In this document: positions 43,228 through 52,533 of the stretch, in pieces
Layout: every line of letters begins with the position of its first letter
How positions within the stretch are numbered: the first letter of the stretch is position 1
DNA from: VXLM01 sp965242665
Lineage (GTDB): Bacteria; Chloroflexota; Dehalococcoidia; Lucifugimonadales; VXLM01
Length of the DNA stretch: 64,000 bases
Reading direction: 5' to 3'
NCBI GenBank assembly: GCA_965242665.1
Contig: OZ251484.1
Span: forward strand, 1,550,001 to 1,614,000
Translations under genes and position numbers: made by a program
Notes under the pieces: model-generated
Told to the model about the DNA's origin: nothing
Database searches by the model: none
The model's input: the letters and a program-made list of their open reading frames with translations, nothing else

Positions 43228-43800
43228 TTAGGGGCTGAGGCGGAACGGCGGGTACTCATCCGTCGCCAGCATGAACATGTACGCATTGACCCTCTCCCCG
43301 TACCTTCCAAGTCCCACGCTGAAATCGAAGAGCGAGCGCGGGTAGCTGCCGGTGAAGAGGATGGCGAACCACGCGATGATGGTGACGAACAGCCAAATGA
43401 TGAGGAGTACCATCAGCACGATGTAGTGGGGGATGGCCAGGATCCACTTGACGAGGGGGAGGAAGTTGTTCAGCTTCTCCGGATACTGGATATCCAGATG
43501 GACGGACTGATGTTCATCGGTGGACGGGTACTCGTCCACCAACAGACCGGTGTAGGCGGTGGTTCTGAGGTAGAACCGCCGCAGTTCGAGGTTGAAGTCG
43601 AACCACCAGCGCGGGTACTTGCCTCGGAAGAGGATCATCAGCACCGTGGGCAAGAAGATGAACCCAGCCGTGTAGTTGAGCACGGAATACACGATGTTGA
43701 TGGGAATGCTCAGGATGATCCTGAAGAGGGTTGTGAGTCTGTTCCTCGACTCCGCATAGTCGACGGAGTACTGTACTGGGTGGTCGGAACTTTGCGCCAT
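43228..43800 (-). CDS. DUF4389 membrane protein
   Basis: A 190-residue membrane protein starting MAQSSDHPVQYSVDYAES. It has the repeating W-x-x-I-L-x-I-P-H and K-Y-P-R-W-W-F-D-F-N-L-E-L-R-R segments of DUF4389 (IPHYIVL, AILFTGSYPRSLFDF). Two membrane hairpins are visible, each followed by a similar Y-P-x-x-x-F-D-F motif, indicating an internal repeat. Function of the family is unknown. ATG 43800 has AGGAGG upstream. The open frame upstream is repeat DNA. Confidence 0.8.
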   Translation of the reverse strand: MAQSSDHPVQYSVDYAESRNRLTTLFRIILSIPINIVYSVLNYTAGFIFLPTVLMILFRGKYPRWWFDFNLELRRFYLRTTAYTGLLVDEYPSTDEHQSVHLDIQYPEKLNNFLPLVKWILAIPHYIVLMVLLIIWLFVTIIAWFAILFTGSYPRSLFDFSVGLGRYGERVNAYMFMLATDEYPPFRLSP

Positions 43801-43904
43801 GGCGCGCCTCCTAGAGCGAGAATGACCGCGCGTGCGGTTGTTTCCTAACGTTGGCGCGTACCATAGCATAGGGACGGGGGGAGTGTCAAGAAGGCTATTT
43901 CTGC

Positions 43905-44530
43905 GGTTTCGTTTCCTTTTGCGGCGTGACGGCTGGGGGACGGCGACTCTCTGCGGTGCGTCGAATCGCGCAACGGGAGATTCCCGCCTTCGCGGGAATG
44001 ACGTGGGAGGGTGCGGGAATGACGTGGGAGGGTGCGGGAATGACGGGGGAGGGTGTGGGAATGACGGGACTCGGCGGCAACTCTCCATGCGGTGCGTCGA
44101 ATCGCGCAACGGGAGATTCCCGCCTACGCGGGAAAGACGTGGGAAGGTGCGGGAAAGACGTGGGAAGGTGTGGGAATGACAAGACACGGCGGCAATTCTC
44201 CATGCGGTGCGTCTAATCGCGCGACGGGAGATTCCCGCCTACGCGGGAATGACGTGGGAGGGTGCGGGAATGACAAGACACGGCGGGAATGATGTGGGAG
44301 GGTGTGGGATATGACGTGGGAGGGTGGGGGAATGACGGGACTCGGTGGGAAAGACGTGGGAGGGTGCGGGAATGACGGGACACGACGGCAACTCTCCAAG
44401 CGGTGTGTCGAATCGCGTGACGGGAGATTCCCGCCTACGCGGGAATGACGTGGGAGGGTGCGGGATATGACGTGGGAGGGTGTGGGATATGACGTGGGAG
44501 GGTGTGGGAATGACGAGACACGGGGGGAAT
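43905..44530. repeat. Repeat element R6: GGGAATGAC array with repeated module-C fragments
   Basis: It begins GGTTTCGTTTCCTTTTGCGG and module C, then hairpins ATTCCCGC-CTTC/CTAC-GCGGGAAT at about 43981, 44119, 44237 and 44427. Each is preceded by a GGCAACTCTCCATGCGGTGC-type segment ending ATCGCGCAACGGGAG and followed by GGGAATGACGTGGGAGGGTG units. So the hairpin-plus-leader subunit itself is repeated four times. No opposite inverted end was found. Confidence 0.75.
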
Positions 44531-44679
44531 CTATGGGTTCACGGGCGCGCGCATTCATAAGAACGCCACACTGATGATACGAACGGGATTCGCCGCGCTT
44601 GACTTCACTGCGCCGGTGGGGGATACTTGCCAACGGCCCCAGATAGAGAGTAAGAGATCCGCGGAGGAGGTACGGTCAT

Positions 44680-45378
44680 ATGCAAGCAAGCGCGCCAGCG
44701 TACGGGATGCTCGGTCGAGTCAACAGGTCGCTCTTCGATGCGCTCTTCCCGAATGGACGTGTAGGGCACCGGGTCATTGCGTCCGTCTTCTGCATCGCTT
44801 TGATATTCGTCTGCGCCAAGGTGCGTTTCTTCCTGCCGGAGAACCCGACTCCGCTCACTCTGCAAACGTTTGGGGTGCTCTTGACGGGCGGGTTGATGGG
44901 CTGGAGGTGGGGAATGGGGGCGGTGCTGGGATACATTGCGCTCGGGGCGTTGGGACTTCCGATGTTCGCCAGCACAGATCCATGGGCGCTGCGAACCCCC
45001 ATCGAGGCGTGGAATGCCTCCATCGCCGGGGTCACCGGGGGGTATATCATTGGCTTCATCGTGGCCGCGGGCGTGACGGGATTCCTCAGCCAGGTCGGCT
45101 TCACGCACTCGGGCTCGTTGTGGGCCGTCGCGCTGGGCGGGCTGCTCTTGTACGTGCCTGCACTCATATGGTTGTCGGCATTCGACTTTGGTTGGCCTGC
45201 AGATGGGCGGCTGTTCATGGACGGCATGTACGTATACATGCCGGTCGACATTCTGAAGATTCTTGCGGCGGCCGGCGTCGTAACTGTGCTGTGGGAGCGC
45301 GGCGACCGTCTCGTCGCTCTCGTCCGGAGGCTGCTGTCGTCTCCATCCAACCGCGCAGACAAGTCGGTTGGGGGCTAG
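44680..45378 (+). CDS. bioY: BioY biotin transporter substrate-binding (S) component
   Basis: A 232-residue membrane protein with the BioY signature PTPLTLQTFGVLLTGGLMG, then ALGALGLPMFA and GVTGGYIIGFIVAA. BioY binds biotin and works alone or with ECF A/T subunits. About six membrane helices are predicted. ATG 44680 is preceded by GGAGGAGG. It has no ECF A or T genes beside it, so it must use a shared energising module or act alone. Confidence 0.9.
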   Translation: MQASAPAYGMLGRVNRSLFDALFPNGRVGHRVIASVFCIALIFVCAKVRFFLPENPTPLTLQTFGVLLTGGLMGWRWGMGAVLGYIALGALGLPMFASTDPWALRTPIEAWNASIAGVTGGYIIGFIVAAGVTGFLSQVGFTHSGSLWAVALGGLLLYVPALIWLSAFDFGWPADGRLFMDGMYVYMPVDILKILAAAGVVTVLWERGDRLVALVRRLLSSPSNRADKSVGG

Positions 45379-45600
45379 GGCGGCGCGCCGTCCGCGCGGA
45401 CGTAATCGTTTCGTCACACATCCGTTAGAACGGGGTAAGGCTCGCCGGCGATACTGGAGGCAGCGAACCGCATGGTCGGCGTCATCCGGCCTCGGTACAT
45501 CCGCGTTCGGCTTCGATGCGAACGTTTTTGGGCGTCGACCGTTCTATGAAGTACGAGTGCACTTGCACATACCCGCTCTATCACAGCGCCAGGAGCTGCC

Positions 45601-46956
45601 ATGACAACCTTGCGATCCTTCATATCCGCCTCTGCGCTCTCCCTGTTGCTTGCGTTGGCGTTCGCCGCGTGCGGCGGCAGCGGCGGAACGGACACGCCTA
45701 CGGCCGCGCCTGAGGCTGCTCCAACGTCGACCGCTGCGAGCGTCGATGCCGCGACCGGGGAACCTGCCGCGCCTGAGGCTACTCCGACATCATCTGTCGC
45801 AAGCGTCGATACGGAAGATGCGCCACCGGCTCCGACGCCTGCGCCCGATCCGACATCGACTCCAGTGCCGGATGTCTTGGATGCGGCGGAAGTCCAGGTA
45901 GGCGCGATGGCTCCCGACCTGGCGGGCATCAGCTCGTTCATCAACACCGATCCGTTCACGCTCGAGGCGCTGCGCGGGGACAACGTCGTGCTCATCGACT
46001 TCTGGACCTATACCTGCGTCAACTGCATTCGGACGCTGCCTTTCATCAAGGAGTGGCATGAGAAGTACGCGGATGCTGGATTGGTGATCGTCGGCGTGCA
46101 TGCGCCGGAGTTCGAGTTCGAGAAGCTCGAGGCGAACGTCCAAATGGCCGTGGACGAATGGGGTATCGAGTACCCTGTCGTCCTCGACAACGAACATGGG
46201 ACATGGGATGCCTTCTTGAACCGGTCTTGGCCTGCAAAGTACCTGATCGACAAGGATGGGGTGATCCGATACTCGCATTTCGGGGAAGGCAGATATGCGG
46301 AGACGGAGGATGAGATCCGCAAGGTCTTGGGCGAGCTGGGCGAGGATGTTGCAAGCATCGAACATGGGAATATCGCGGACTCCCAATTCCATCTCGACGC
46401 GCTGTCCCAAGACGCCATGCAGTCCTTGACCCGGGAGCTCTACGCCGGTGTACAACGCAACTACGGCGCACTGCGATACGGCGGAACTCCCTACATCCTG
46501 CATGAGGAATACTATGAAGGCTTAGGGCGGGAGGTCGAATATCAGGACACGGAAGAAGTCCACTACAACCAGTTCATCTACTTGCAGGGTGCTTGGATCA
46601 ACGAGCTGGAGAACCTCCGGCACGCCCGCGTTACGGAGGATTACGAGGACTACATCTTGGTCAACTTCCGTGCGTCCGAGGTCAATGTAGTGCTCACTAT
46701 CGCGGACGGCGGGGAGCCTTACGAGGTGCGGGTCCTCGTTGGGGACGAGCCTGTGGTGGAGGGGCAGGCGGGGCTGGATATCGAGTGGGACGCGGAGGGG
46801 AATAGCTTCGTCACGGTCGATGAGCCTCGGATGTACCGGATCATCCAGCTGGGTGATTTCGAGGGGCACGAGCTCAAGCTTAGTTCGAACTCCGATCAAT
46901 TCAGCGTCTTCGCATACACTTTCGGGGCCTACGTCGAACCGCCGCTGCTGCCGTGA
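45601..46956 (+). CDS. Lipoprotein with DipZ-like thioredoxin and C-terminal domains
   Basis: A 451-residue lipoprotein: the signal ends AFAACGG, then a 70-residue Pro/Ala/Thr linker. The thioredoxin-like domain has LEALRGDNVVLIDFWTYTCV with the redox site C-V-N-C (WTYTCVNCIRTLP), then LVIVGVHAPEFEFEK and the cis-Pro segment SWPAKYLIDKDG. Residues 300-451 match the C-terminal region of DipZ/CcdA-thioredoxin fusions (RHARVTEDYEDYILVNFRAS, then a beta-rich domain). Likely an extracytoplasmic thiol-disulfide protein. The 220 bases before it hold nothing recognisable. Confidence 0.85.
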   Translation: MTTLRSFISASALSLLLALAFAACGGSGGTDTPTAAPEAAPTSTAASVDAATGEPAAPEATPTSSVASVDTEDAPPAPTPAPDPTSTPVPDVLDAAEVQVGAMAPDLAGISSFINTDPFTLEALRGDNVVLIDFWTYTCVNCIRTLPFIKEWHEKYADAGLVIVGVHAPEFEFEKLEANVQMAVDEWGIEYPVVLDNEHGTWDAFLNRSWPAKYLIDKDGVIRYSHFGEGRYAETEDEIRKVLGELGEDVASIEHGNIADSQFHLDALSQDAMQSLTRELYAGVQRNYGALRYGGTPYILHEEYYEGLGREVEYQDTEEVHYNQFIYLQGAWINELENLRHARVTEDYEDYILVNFRASEVNVVLTIADGGEPYEVRVLVGDEPVVEGQAGLDIEWDAEGNSFVTVDEPRMYRIIQLGDFEGHELKLSSNSDQFSVFAYTFGAYVEPPLLP

Positions 46957-47002
46957 GTCGCGGCGCAACGGCGGGGGAGGGTACGGTGGGAGAGGCGAGC
47001 GG

Positions 47003-47287
47003 TCAATATACGTCGAGGGTGAAGCCGGCGCCGCGCTCGGTGTCCTTGAAGTCGAAGATGGATCTGTCGAGGTTTTCCGCTAGGCCTGGATCGAGGGCGA
47101 GAACGACTTGTCCGTTGCTCTCGAAGAAGGTTTCGCCGCCTTTCTCGTCGTCGATGACGATGCCAAAGTCTCCCGGCCCAGTCCACTCGGGCTTGACGGC
47201 GAGCTTCAAGTATCTTCCGGGGGGGAGAGCGCGCGTCTGTATGATGCGCTGCAATTCGGAGCGTGCGGCGTCCGTAACTTCGAGCAT
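47003..47287 (-). CDS. HesB/IscA-like protein lacking cluster cysteines
   Basis: A 94-residue HesB/IscA-fold protein: VTDAARSELQRIIQ, then YLKLAVKPEWTGPGDFGIVI, then GAGFTLDV. In the family, three Cys bind iron-sulfur clusters; none is present here, so cluster delivery by the classical route is unlikely. It belongs to the cysteine-free HesB-like group. It follows the MetE-like gene by 6 bases on the same strand, so the two probably share an mRNA. Confidence 0.75.
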   Translation of the reverse strand: MLEVTDAARSELQRIIQTRALPPGRYLKLAVKPEWTGPGDFGIVIDDEKGGETFFESNGQVVLALDPGLAENLDRSIFDFKDTERGAGFTLDVY

Positions 47288-47293
47288 TGGCCG

Positions 47294-48328
47294 TTACGCT
47301 CCCATGTCCAGCTCGGAGCGCACTATCTTGGCGCCCGCGACCATTGCGTCGAGCTTGAGCCGGGTGATCCATCGGGGGAGTTGGAAGAAGCCGCAATCGG
47401 GGTTGACGACGAGTTGCTCAGGCGTGCCGTGTCGCAGAGCAAGGCGGATGCGTTCGGCGACGTCCTCCGGACTTTCGACGTAGAAGGACTTGACGTCGAT
47501 GACGCCGACGCCGAGGGTCTTGCCTCCAACCCATTCTTCCCAGTATTCGATTTCGCTCATCTCGCGGTTCGCGTACTCGAGCACCAACTCGTCGTACTTG
47601 CATTGCTGCACTTTTGGGAACATCCAGGCATAGGAGCGTTTGCCGCGGGGTCTGCTCGTCAGGTTGCCAAAGCAAATGTGTAGCGCCAGCTTCGCGTCTA
47701 CTCCGTCCACGGCGGCGTTGTACAGGGCTATCCAGTCGTCGAGTTGGCCGGGAATGACGGCGAAGGACGGTTCGTCGAGTTGGATGTAGTCGACGCCCTC
47801 GCGTACCAGCGCCTTCAGCTCGTTGTTGATGACGGCGGCGAACTCGCAGGACATTTCGATGCGGTCTCTATAGGCGTCGCCTGGGCGGATGTGCATGGTG
47901 AGGGTGAGGGGGCCGGGGCAGGTAACCTTGATGGGCTTTGCGGTGTTGGCGCGGGCGTAGTGGTACTCCTGCACGATGCCGAGGCCTTCCGGCGCGACGA
48001 TCTTCTCGAGGGCCTTGTAGCGCGGGGGGGAGTCATATCCGTAGAGGCCGACCTTTCGCAGGTCCGGCTCGCGCTCGATACCCTGAATGCGCTTGTAGAA
48101 GCTCTGGACGAAGTACCATCGGCGCATCTCTCCGTCGGAGACGATGTCGACGCCGGCCTTTTCTTGGTCAAGGATCGCCATGTTCACAGCGTCGTCGTAC
48201 AGTTCCCGCTGATCGGTGAGTCCATAGTTGCCTTTTTCCACTTCGTCGAGGGCAGTCCACATCCATCCTGGGTAGGCATGGCTTCCGATGACGGTTGTGG
48301 GCAAGAGGGTCGAGGTCTGCAAAGCCAT
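47294..48328 (-). CDS. MetE-C-like (cobalamin-independent methionine synthase type) protein
   Basis: A 344-residue TIM-barrel protein of the UROD/MetE superfamily. It begins LLPTTVIGSHAYPGW and has DIVSDGEMRRWYFVQSF, the zinc-site His and Cys in LALHICFGNL, and the C-terminal NPDCGFFQLPRW. MetE-C-like stand-alone proteins transfer methyl groups or act on related thiols; which substrate is used here is unknown. Start ATG 48328 with GGAG upstream. About half the length of full MetE, as usual for this subfamily. Confidence 0.85.
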   Translation of the reverse strand: MALQTSTLLPTTVIGSHAYPGWMWTALDEVEKGNYGLTDQRELYDDAVNMAILDQEKAGVDIVSDGEMRRWYFVQSFYKRIQGIEREPDLRKVGLYGYDSPPRYKALEKIVAPEGLGIVQEYHYARANTAKPIKVTCPGPLTLTMHIRPGDAYRDRIEMSCEFAAVINNELKALVREGVDYIQLDEPSFAVIPGQLDDWIALYNAAVDGVDAKLALHICFGNLTSRPRGKRSYAWMFPKVQQCKYDELVLEYANREMSEIEYWEEWVGGKTLGVGVIDVKSFYVESPEDVAERIRLALRHGTPEQLVVNPDCGFFQLPRWITRLKLDAMVAGAKIVRSELDMGA

Positions 48329-48403
48329 CACGTGCTCCGTTTGGTCGTCGAGTGGATCAATTCTATGGCATTGGGGGGTGAGAGTCTAGCAGCTGCATTC
48401 TCC

Positions 48404-48782
48404 GGTTCCGTTCGATTCGTTGGGGGGTTAGATTCCCGCCTTCGCGGGAATGACGAGGACGGGGTGTGCGGGAACGACGACGGGGGTGTTGTGGAAATGA
48501 CGGGAGGTGTGTGGGAACGACGACAGGAGTGTTGTGGGAAGGACGGGGTGTACGGGAATGACGGGAGGGTGCGGGAAGGACGACAGGTGTGTGGGAAGGA
48601 CGGGGTGTACGGGAATGACGACAGGGTGTGCGGGAAGGACGACAGGGGTGTGTGGGAATGACGACGGGCGTGCGGGAACGACGACGGGTGTGCGGGAATG
48701 ACGACGGGGGTGTGCGGGAATGACAGAGGGTGCTGTGTGTGGGAACGACGACGGGGGTGTGCGGGAATGACGGGAGGGTGGA
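48404..48782. repeat. Repeat element R7: GGTTCCGTTC end plus GGGAAYGAC array
   Basis: It starts GGTTCCGTTCGATTCGTTGG, then the hairpin ATTCCCGC-CTTC-GCGGGAAT at about 48433, followed by some 20 variable units around GGGAATGACG/GGGAACGACG/GGAAGGACG. It ends near 48780 with GCGATCTGTCGCGCTGAATC, a degenerate right end. It leaves no obvious gene between the MetE-like gene and speD. Confidence 0.7.
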
Positions 48783-48861
48783 TTTCCGACGGGGGGCGAT
48801 CTGTCGCGCTGAATCAAAGGGGGGCCGGGGCTTGTCGCATGTTGTCTAATGACTCTGTCGG

Positions 48862-48870
48862 TGATATTCT
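48862..48870 (+). promoter_or_regulatory. Extended -10 promoter of speD, leaderless
   Basis: GTGATATTCT: TG at 48862-48863 and TATTCT at 48865-48870. Seven bases on is 48877; the in-frame GTG is at 48875-48877. A leaderless mRNA is predicted. Confidence 0.5.
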
Positions 48871-48874
48871 AGTC

Positions 48875-49336
48875 GTGCATCATCTTCGCAACCTCGAAGG
48901 GGCACTCTTGCATCTCGCCATCGACGGCTACGGGGCCGACCGCGCCAAGCTCATCGACGAGGAAACCGTCTTTACTTTCCTCGACGAGTACCCGGCAGTA
49001 ATCGGGATGACCAAGGTCGCGCCGCCGCAGGTCTATACGTATCACGGCAAGGTGAAGAGCGACTGGGGGGTTTCGGGGTTCGTCATCATCGCAGAGAGTC
49101 ACATAAGCGTTCACACATTCCCGGAACGCCGCTATCTGAACATCGACATCTTTTCTTGCGAGGACTTCGACATTTCATCGTCGCTCGATGACGTGAAGGA
49201 TCTATTTGGAGTGCAGCAGGTCAAGGTTTGGACGATGGGCCGCGGATTCGATTATGCAACGCAGAGAGAGGGGTACGCCGGCATGGTGCGGGAGCGGGTG
49301 GGACTTGGGGCTGGGCGCGGCAATGGCGGCGAGTAG
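48875..49336 (+). CDS. speD: S-adenosylmethionine decarboxylase (pyruvoyl, class 1B)
   Basis: A 153-residue proenzyme that makes decarboxylated AdoMet for spermidine synthesis. The self-cleavage site and neighbours are clear: VSGFVIIAESHISVHTFPE (cleavage before Ser of H-I/S; acid-base His), and DIFSCEDFD with the catalytic Cys. The open frame continues upstream, and ATG 48839 is possible, but a TGATATTCT box lies between and would start the mRNA near 48877, so GTG 48875 is preferred. Its end overlaps the agmatinase gene by 14 bases, indicating a polyamine operon. Confidence 0.85.
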   Translation: MHHLRNLEGALLHLAIDGYGADRAKLIDEETVFTFLDEYPAVIGMTKVAPPQVYTYHGKVKSDWGVSGFVIIAESHISVHTFPERRYLNIDIFSCEDFDISSSLDDVKDLFGVQQVKVWTMGRGFDYATQREGYAGMVRERVGLGAGRGNGGE

Positions 49337-50237
49337 AGGCGACTGGCCCGACGGCGTCCCGCGCACGTGGGAGACCTTTCTCGACACGCCTGCTTCCGTG
49401 AGTCATGAGGACGCTCGGGCGGCGCTCATCCCCGTCCCGTACGATGGCACGACGTCGTATAAGTCTGGCGCGCGCGCTGGGCCGAGGGCGGTCATCAACG
49501 CTTCGAAGCAGTTGGAGGAGTGGGACATCGAGCTTGGGCGGGATGTCTCGCAGGTTGGCATCTATACGTCCCAAGAAGTGGAACCGCAGACGGACGGCCC
49601 CAAGGCCATGGTCGAGCGTGTCCGCGTCGTGGCGAGTCACTTCTTCTCCCAAGGCAAGCTGGTGGGTCTGCTGGGGGGAGAACACACGATCACTATCGGG
49701 GGTGTGTACGCTGCCCTGGAGGAGTATCCGGATTTGACGGTTCTCTATTTCGACGCGCACGCCGACCTCCGGGATGAATACCTTGGGAGCCGTTGGAGCC
49801 ACGCGTGCACTGCGCGGCGGCTTGCGGAGCGAACTCCTGTCGTCGAGGTCGGGGTACGGAGCATGAGTGAGGGAGAGGCGCGGTTCATCCATGCGAGCGG
49901 CATCCCTGTCTTCACGTGGCCGCCGTCTCTTGGGCTCGACGATACCGCGGAGCGGATCATCGAGCGGCTGAGCTCTTGCGTATACGTTAGCGTCGATCTC
50001 GATGTGTTCGATCCGTCGATCATGTCGGCGGTGGGGACGCCCGAGCCGGACGGCATGACGTGGAGGGAGGCGACGCGGCTATTGCGTCTGGTCGCGGAGC
50101 GGCGACGTGTGGTTGGGTTCGACGTCGTCGAGCTCAGCCCAAACGAGGGGCCGGAGGCGTGCGCGTTTACCGCGGCGAAGCTCGTCTACAAGCTGATCGG
50201 CTACTCAACGGACGACCAACAGGGGCAAGGCGCATGA
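49323..50237 (+). CDS. speB: Agmatinase/arginase family ureohydrolase
   Basis: A 304-residue manganese ureohydrolase of the agmatinase type, producing putrescine from agmatine. The metal-binding signatures are visible: GLLGGEHTITIG (GGEH), then FDAHADLRDEY (D-A-H-x-D), and VSVDLDVFDPS (S-x-D-x-D). Substrate-entrance loop GTTSYKSGARAGPRAVI is typical. It overlaps speD by 14 bases, so the pair couples putrescine formation with aminopropyl donor supply. ATG 49323 chosen; the frame extends further upstream as shadow. Confidence 0.9.
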   Translation: MAASRGDWPDGVPRTWETFLDTPASVSHEDARAALIPVPYDGTTSYKSGARAGPRAVINASKQLEEWDIELGRDVSQVGIYTSQEVEPQTDGPKAMVERVRVVASHFFSQGKLVGLLGGEHTITIGGVYAALEEYPDLTVLYFDAHADLRDEYLGSRWSHACTARRLAERTPVVEVGVRSMSEGEARFIHASGIPVFTWPPSLGLDDTAERIIERLSSCVYVSVDLDVFDPSIMSAVGTPEPDGMTWREATRLLRLVAERRRVVGFDVVELSPNEGPEACAFTAAKLVYKLIGYSTDDQQGQGA

Positions 50238-50283
50238 GGCCCCACGCCGAACGCCGACTGCCGACCATACTAGATTGGGGGAC

Positions 50284-50428
50284 GGTTCCGTTTTCTCTTG
50301 CGCGGGGGTATGCGTATGAACGCACGTTGGGCGTGAATTGCTAGATTCCCGCCTACGCGGGAATGACGTAGACAGTGGTGGGAATGGCGTGGGTGGGTGC
50401 GGGAATGACGTGGGCGGGAATGACGAAT
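50284..50428. repeat. Repeat element R8: short copy
   Basis: GGTTCCGTTTTCTCTTGCGC at 50284, a diverged middle, hairpin ATTCCCGC-CTAC-GCGGGAAT at about 50346 and about four GGGAATGAC-type units. It lies directly upstream of the GmrSD-type nuclease gene. Confidence 0.65.
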
Positions 50429-50546
50429 GAGTCTGTCTCCCCCTCTTGACTCCGATTCCAATTTCCCGCATACTGCTTTGCAGTGCCTGACATTTGACAT
50501 GACCACGTCTTCTCGCATCTTCCCATAGGCACCGGAGTTCCGAATC

Positions 50547-52238
50547 GTGATAGAGATCAGTCCTAAGTTCGTTCCCCTCAACGAATTGCTCAACAGGCGT
50601 CTGTTCAGGATCCCCCAGTACCAACGGGCATATAGCTGGCAGAAGAAGCAGAGGGAAGATCTGTTCGAAGATATCGAACGTACTTGGCGCGCCGGAGATG
50701 ATCGTCCTCACTTCATGGCGACAATCGTCGGACTCCGCACAAAGAAGCGCACCATCATCGCCGATGAGTATCAGGTTATTGAAGTGGTAGACGGACAGCA
50801 GCGTATCACCACTTTGATACTACTTCTCAAGGCAATTGCCAAGCTGATAGATCGTTCGAATGGCGAATGGGGCAAGATCGGCAAGGAAATTGACGATACG
50901 CTGGTGAAGAATGATGGTGCAACTTTCCTACTCCTTCAAACGAATCACGACACCAGCCATTATTTCGATGATTACATGAAGAATGGTGCATATCCAAATC
51001 CAAGTTCTGCAAAGACTCTCGCAGACCGTGAGATATTGTCGGCCATGGAGGACTGCGAGAAATTCGTAGCTGAATGGCAGGAAAATAATGGTCAACTCAA
51101 AGATCTCGTCATATTACTGAAGAACAGATTGTTCTTTATCTTCCACGAGATAGGGAATGAAGCACTCGTTTATACTGTGTTCGAGGTGCTCAATAGCCGC
51201 GGACTTCCAGTGTCGTGGTTCGACCGTCTCAAGAGTATGTTGATGGCCATCGTATTTGAATACGCTGAATACGATGTCGGCAGCAAGGAAGAATCCATCA
51301 ATCGGGTCCACCGACTCTGGACCGATATTTATAGACGTGTTGGGCTACGCCAAGGACTGAGTGCAGAATCATTACGCTTCGCTGCAACGCTCAGGAGCGA
51401 TGACCGGCCTTCCAGCATTTATAACCAAGAAAATGCCACTGAACTGTTGCGGCGCCAATCAAATGCTGGGCCTTCTGATGTGATTGAGACGACCAAGTGG
51501 CTCAAGTCTGTCACCGAAGTAGTCGATGACTTGATGGCAGATCGTAGAAAGAATGCGGTCACTCGTATCATACAAGCTCGCCTAGTTGCCGTGGCCGTGA
51601 AACTTCGTCAAGACATCAGCGAAATGGAAAGAGATCAAATCATACGCCACTGGGAGAACATCACATTCCGGATCTACGGTATGTTTAGGAAAGACGCACG
51701 GACGGCTGTGGGTGACTACACCCGTCTCGCTTGGGACATCTCGAGAAACGATCTGTCTGCTAAGGACATACTTAGTAGATTATCTAAAATCGGAGAGTCT
51801 TATTCAGTCGATGAAGCTGTCGATGAGATAAAAGGTTCAGACTGCTATGACGGATGGCAGGAAGAGCTCCGCTACTTCTTCTTCAGGTATGAAGAATATC
51901 TTTCCGCCGACTACGGGCAAAACTTCAGCAACGAGCAATGGAACCGCATCTGGGAAGCGAATTCATCCCACTCCGTAGAGCACATCCGGCCACAAGGCAC
52001 GAATCCTCCTCCTTGGGTGCACAGCCTTGGCAACCTGCTGATACTTCCCCCAAGATTGAACTCCAAACTTGGAGCGAAACCAGCGAAATCGAAATCCAGT
52101 GAATATCGGAAGACGGGTCTTCTGGTCGCAACCCAGGTCGCCGATACACTCGACGGTCTAGATGGATGGACGCAACAGGCCATACGTGAGCGCGAGAATG
52201 TCCTGCTCGAATGGGCCCGCAAGGAGTGGGCGGATTAG
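50547..52238 (+). CDS. GmrSD-type DUF262-DUF1524 restriction/nuclease protein
   Basis: A 563-residue protein. The N-terminal DUF262 domain is ParB-like with NRRLFRIPQYQRAYSW and the catalytic VVDGQQRITTLILLL. The C-terminal DUF1524 is an HNH-like nuclease region with SHSVEHIRPQ and SLGNLLILPPRLNSKLG (H and N-L-L-x-L-P-x-x-x-N-S motif). Fused DUF262-DUF1524 proteins form type IV, modification-dependent systems of the GmrSD/BrxU group. The gene is visibly A/T-richer than its neighbours and uses different codons, so it was probably acquired recently. GTG 50547 has GGAG upstream. Confidence 0.85.
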   Translation: MIEISPKFVPLNELLNRRLFRIPQYQRAYSWQKKQREDLFEDIERTWRAGDDRPHFMATIVGLRTKKRTIIADEYQVIEVVDGQQRITTLILLLKAIAKLIDRSNGEWGKIGKEIDDTLVKNDGATFLLLQTNHDTSHYFDDYMKNGAYPNPSSAKTLADREILSAMEDCEKFVAEWQENNGQLKDLVILLKNRLFFIFHEIGNEALVYTVFEVLNSRGLPVSWFDRLKSMLMAIVFEYAEYDVGSKEESINRVHRLWTDIYRRVGLRQGLSAESLRFAATLRSDDRPSSIYNQENATELLRRQSNAGPSDVIETTKWLKSVTEVVDDLMADRRKNAVTRIIQARLVAVAVKLRQDISEMERDQIIRHWENITFRIYGMFRKDARTAVGDYTRLAWDISRNDLSAKDILSRLSKIGESYSVDEAVDEIKGSDCYDGWQEELRYFFFRYEEYLSADYGQNFSNEQWNRIWEANSSHSVEHIRPQGTNPPPWVHSLGNLLILPPRLNSKLGAKPAKSKSSEYRKTGLLVATQVADTLDGLDGWTQQAIRERENVLLEWARKEWAD

Positions 52239-52417
52239 GATTGTCCCTGTTCCACGTTGACCTCGTCTCGCCATTGGGACGACTGCGCCGCTAGCTTGCA
52301 CGTTCTCTAACCCCAATGAGTCCCTCTCTGATGAGTGAACAACGGAAGTGGTAGCCAGTAGGCGGCCGTGCGCGGTTGAGGTTCGCACTGGCTGGGTGAG
52401 TCGGAAGGGAAGAGGAA

Positions 52418-52492
52418 ATGCCTAACAACCACGAGTCAACACCGCATCACTTGCACCTGTGCATGGGTATCCGATTTTGCGGTTCCATTTGA
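52418..52492 (+). pseudogene. 5' fragment resembling the small gene at 32264-32599
   Basis: ATGCCTAACAACCACGAGTC matches the first bases of the small gene at 32584 (ATGCCTAACAACCACAAGTC) with a similar purine-rich ribosome site before it. The reading frame, MPNNHESTPHHLHLCMGIRF..., stops after 24 residues. The likeness is lost after about 30 bases, so this may be a truncated relic. The rest of 52239-52533 shows nothing recognisable except a repeat-end remnant at 52478. Confidence 0.4.
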
Positions 52493-52533
52493 CTGGTGGC
52501 GGCGGTTCGCTGCTGTCGGAGAACGGACAACGG

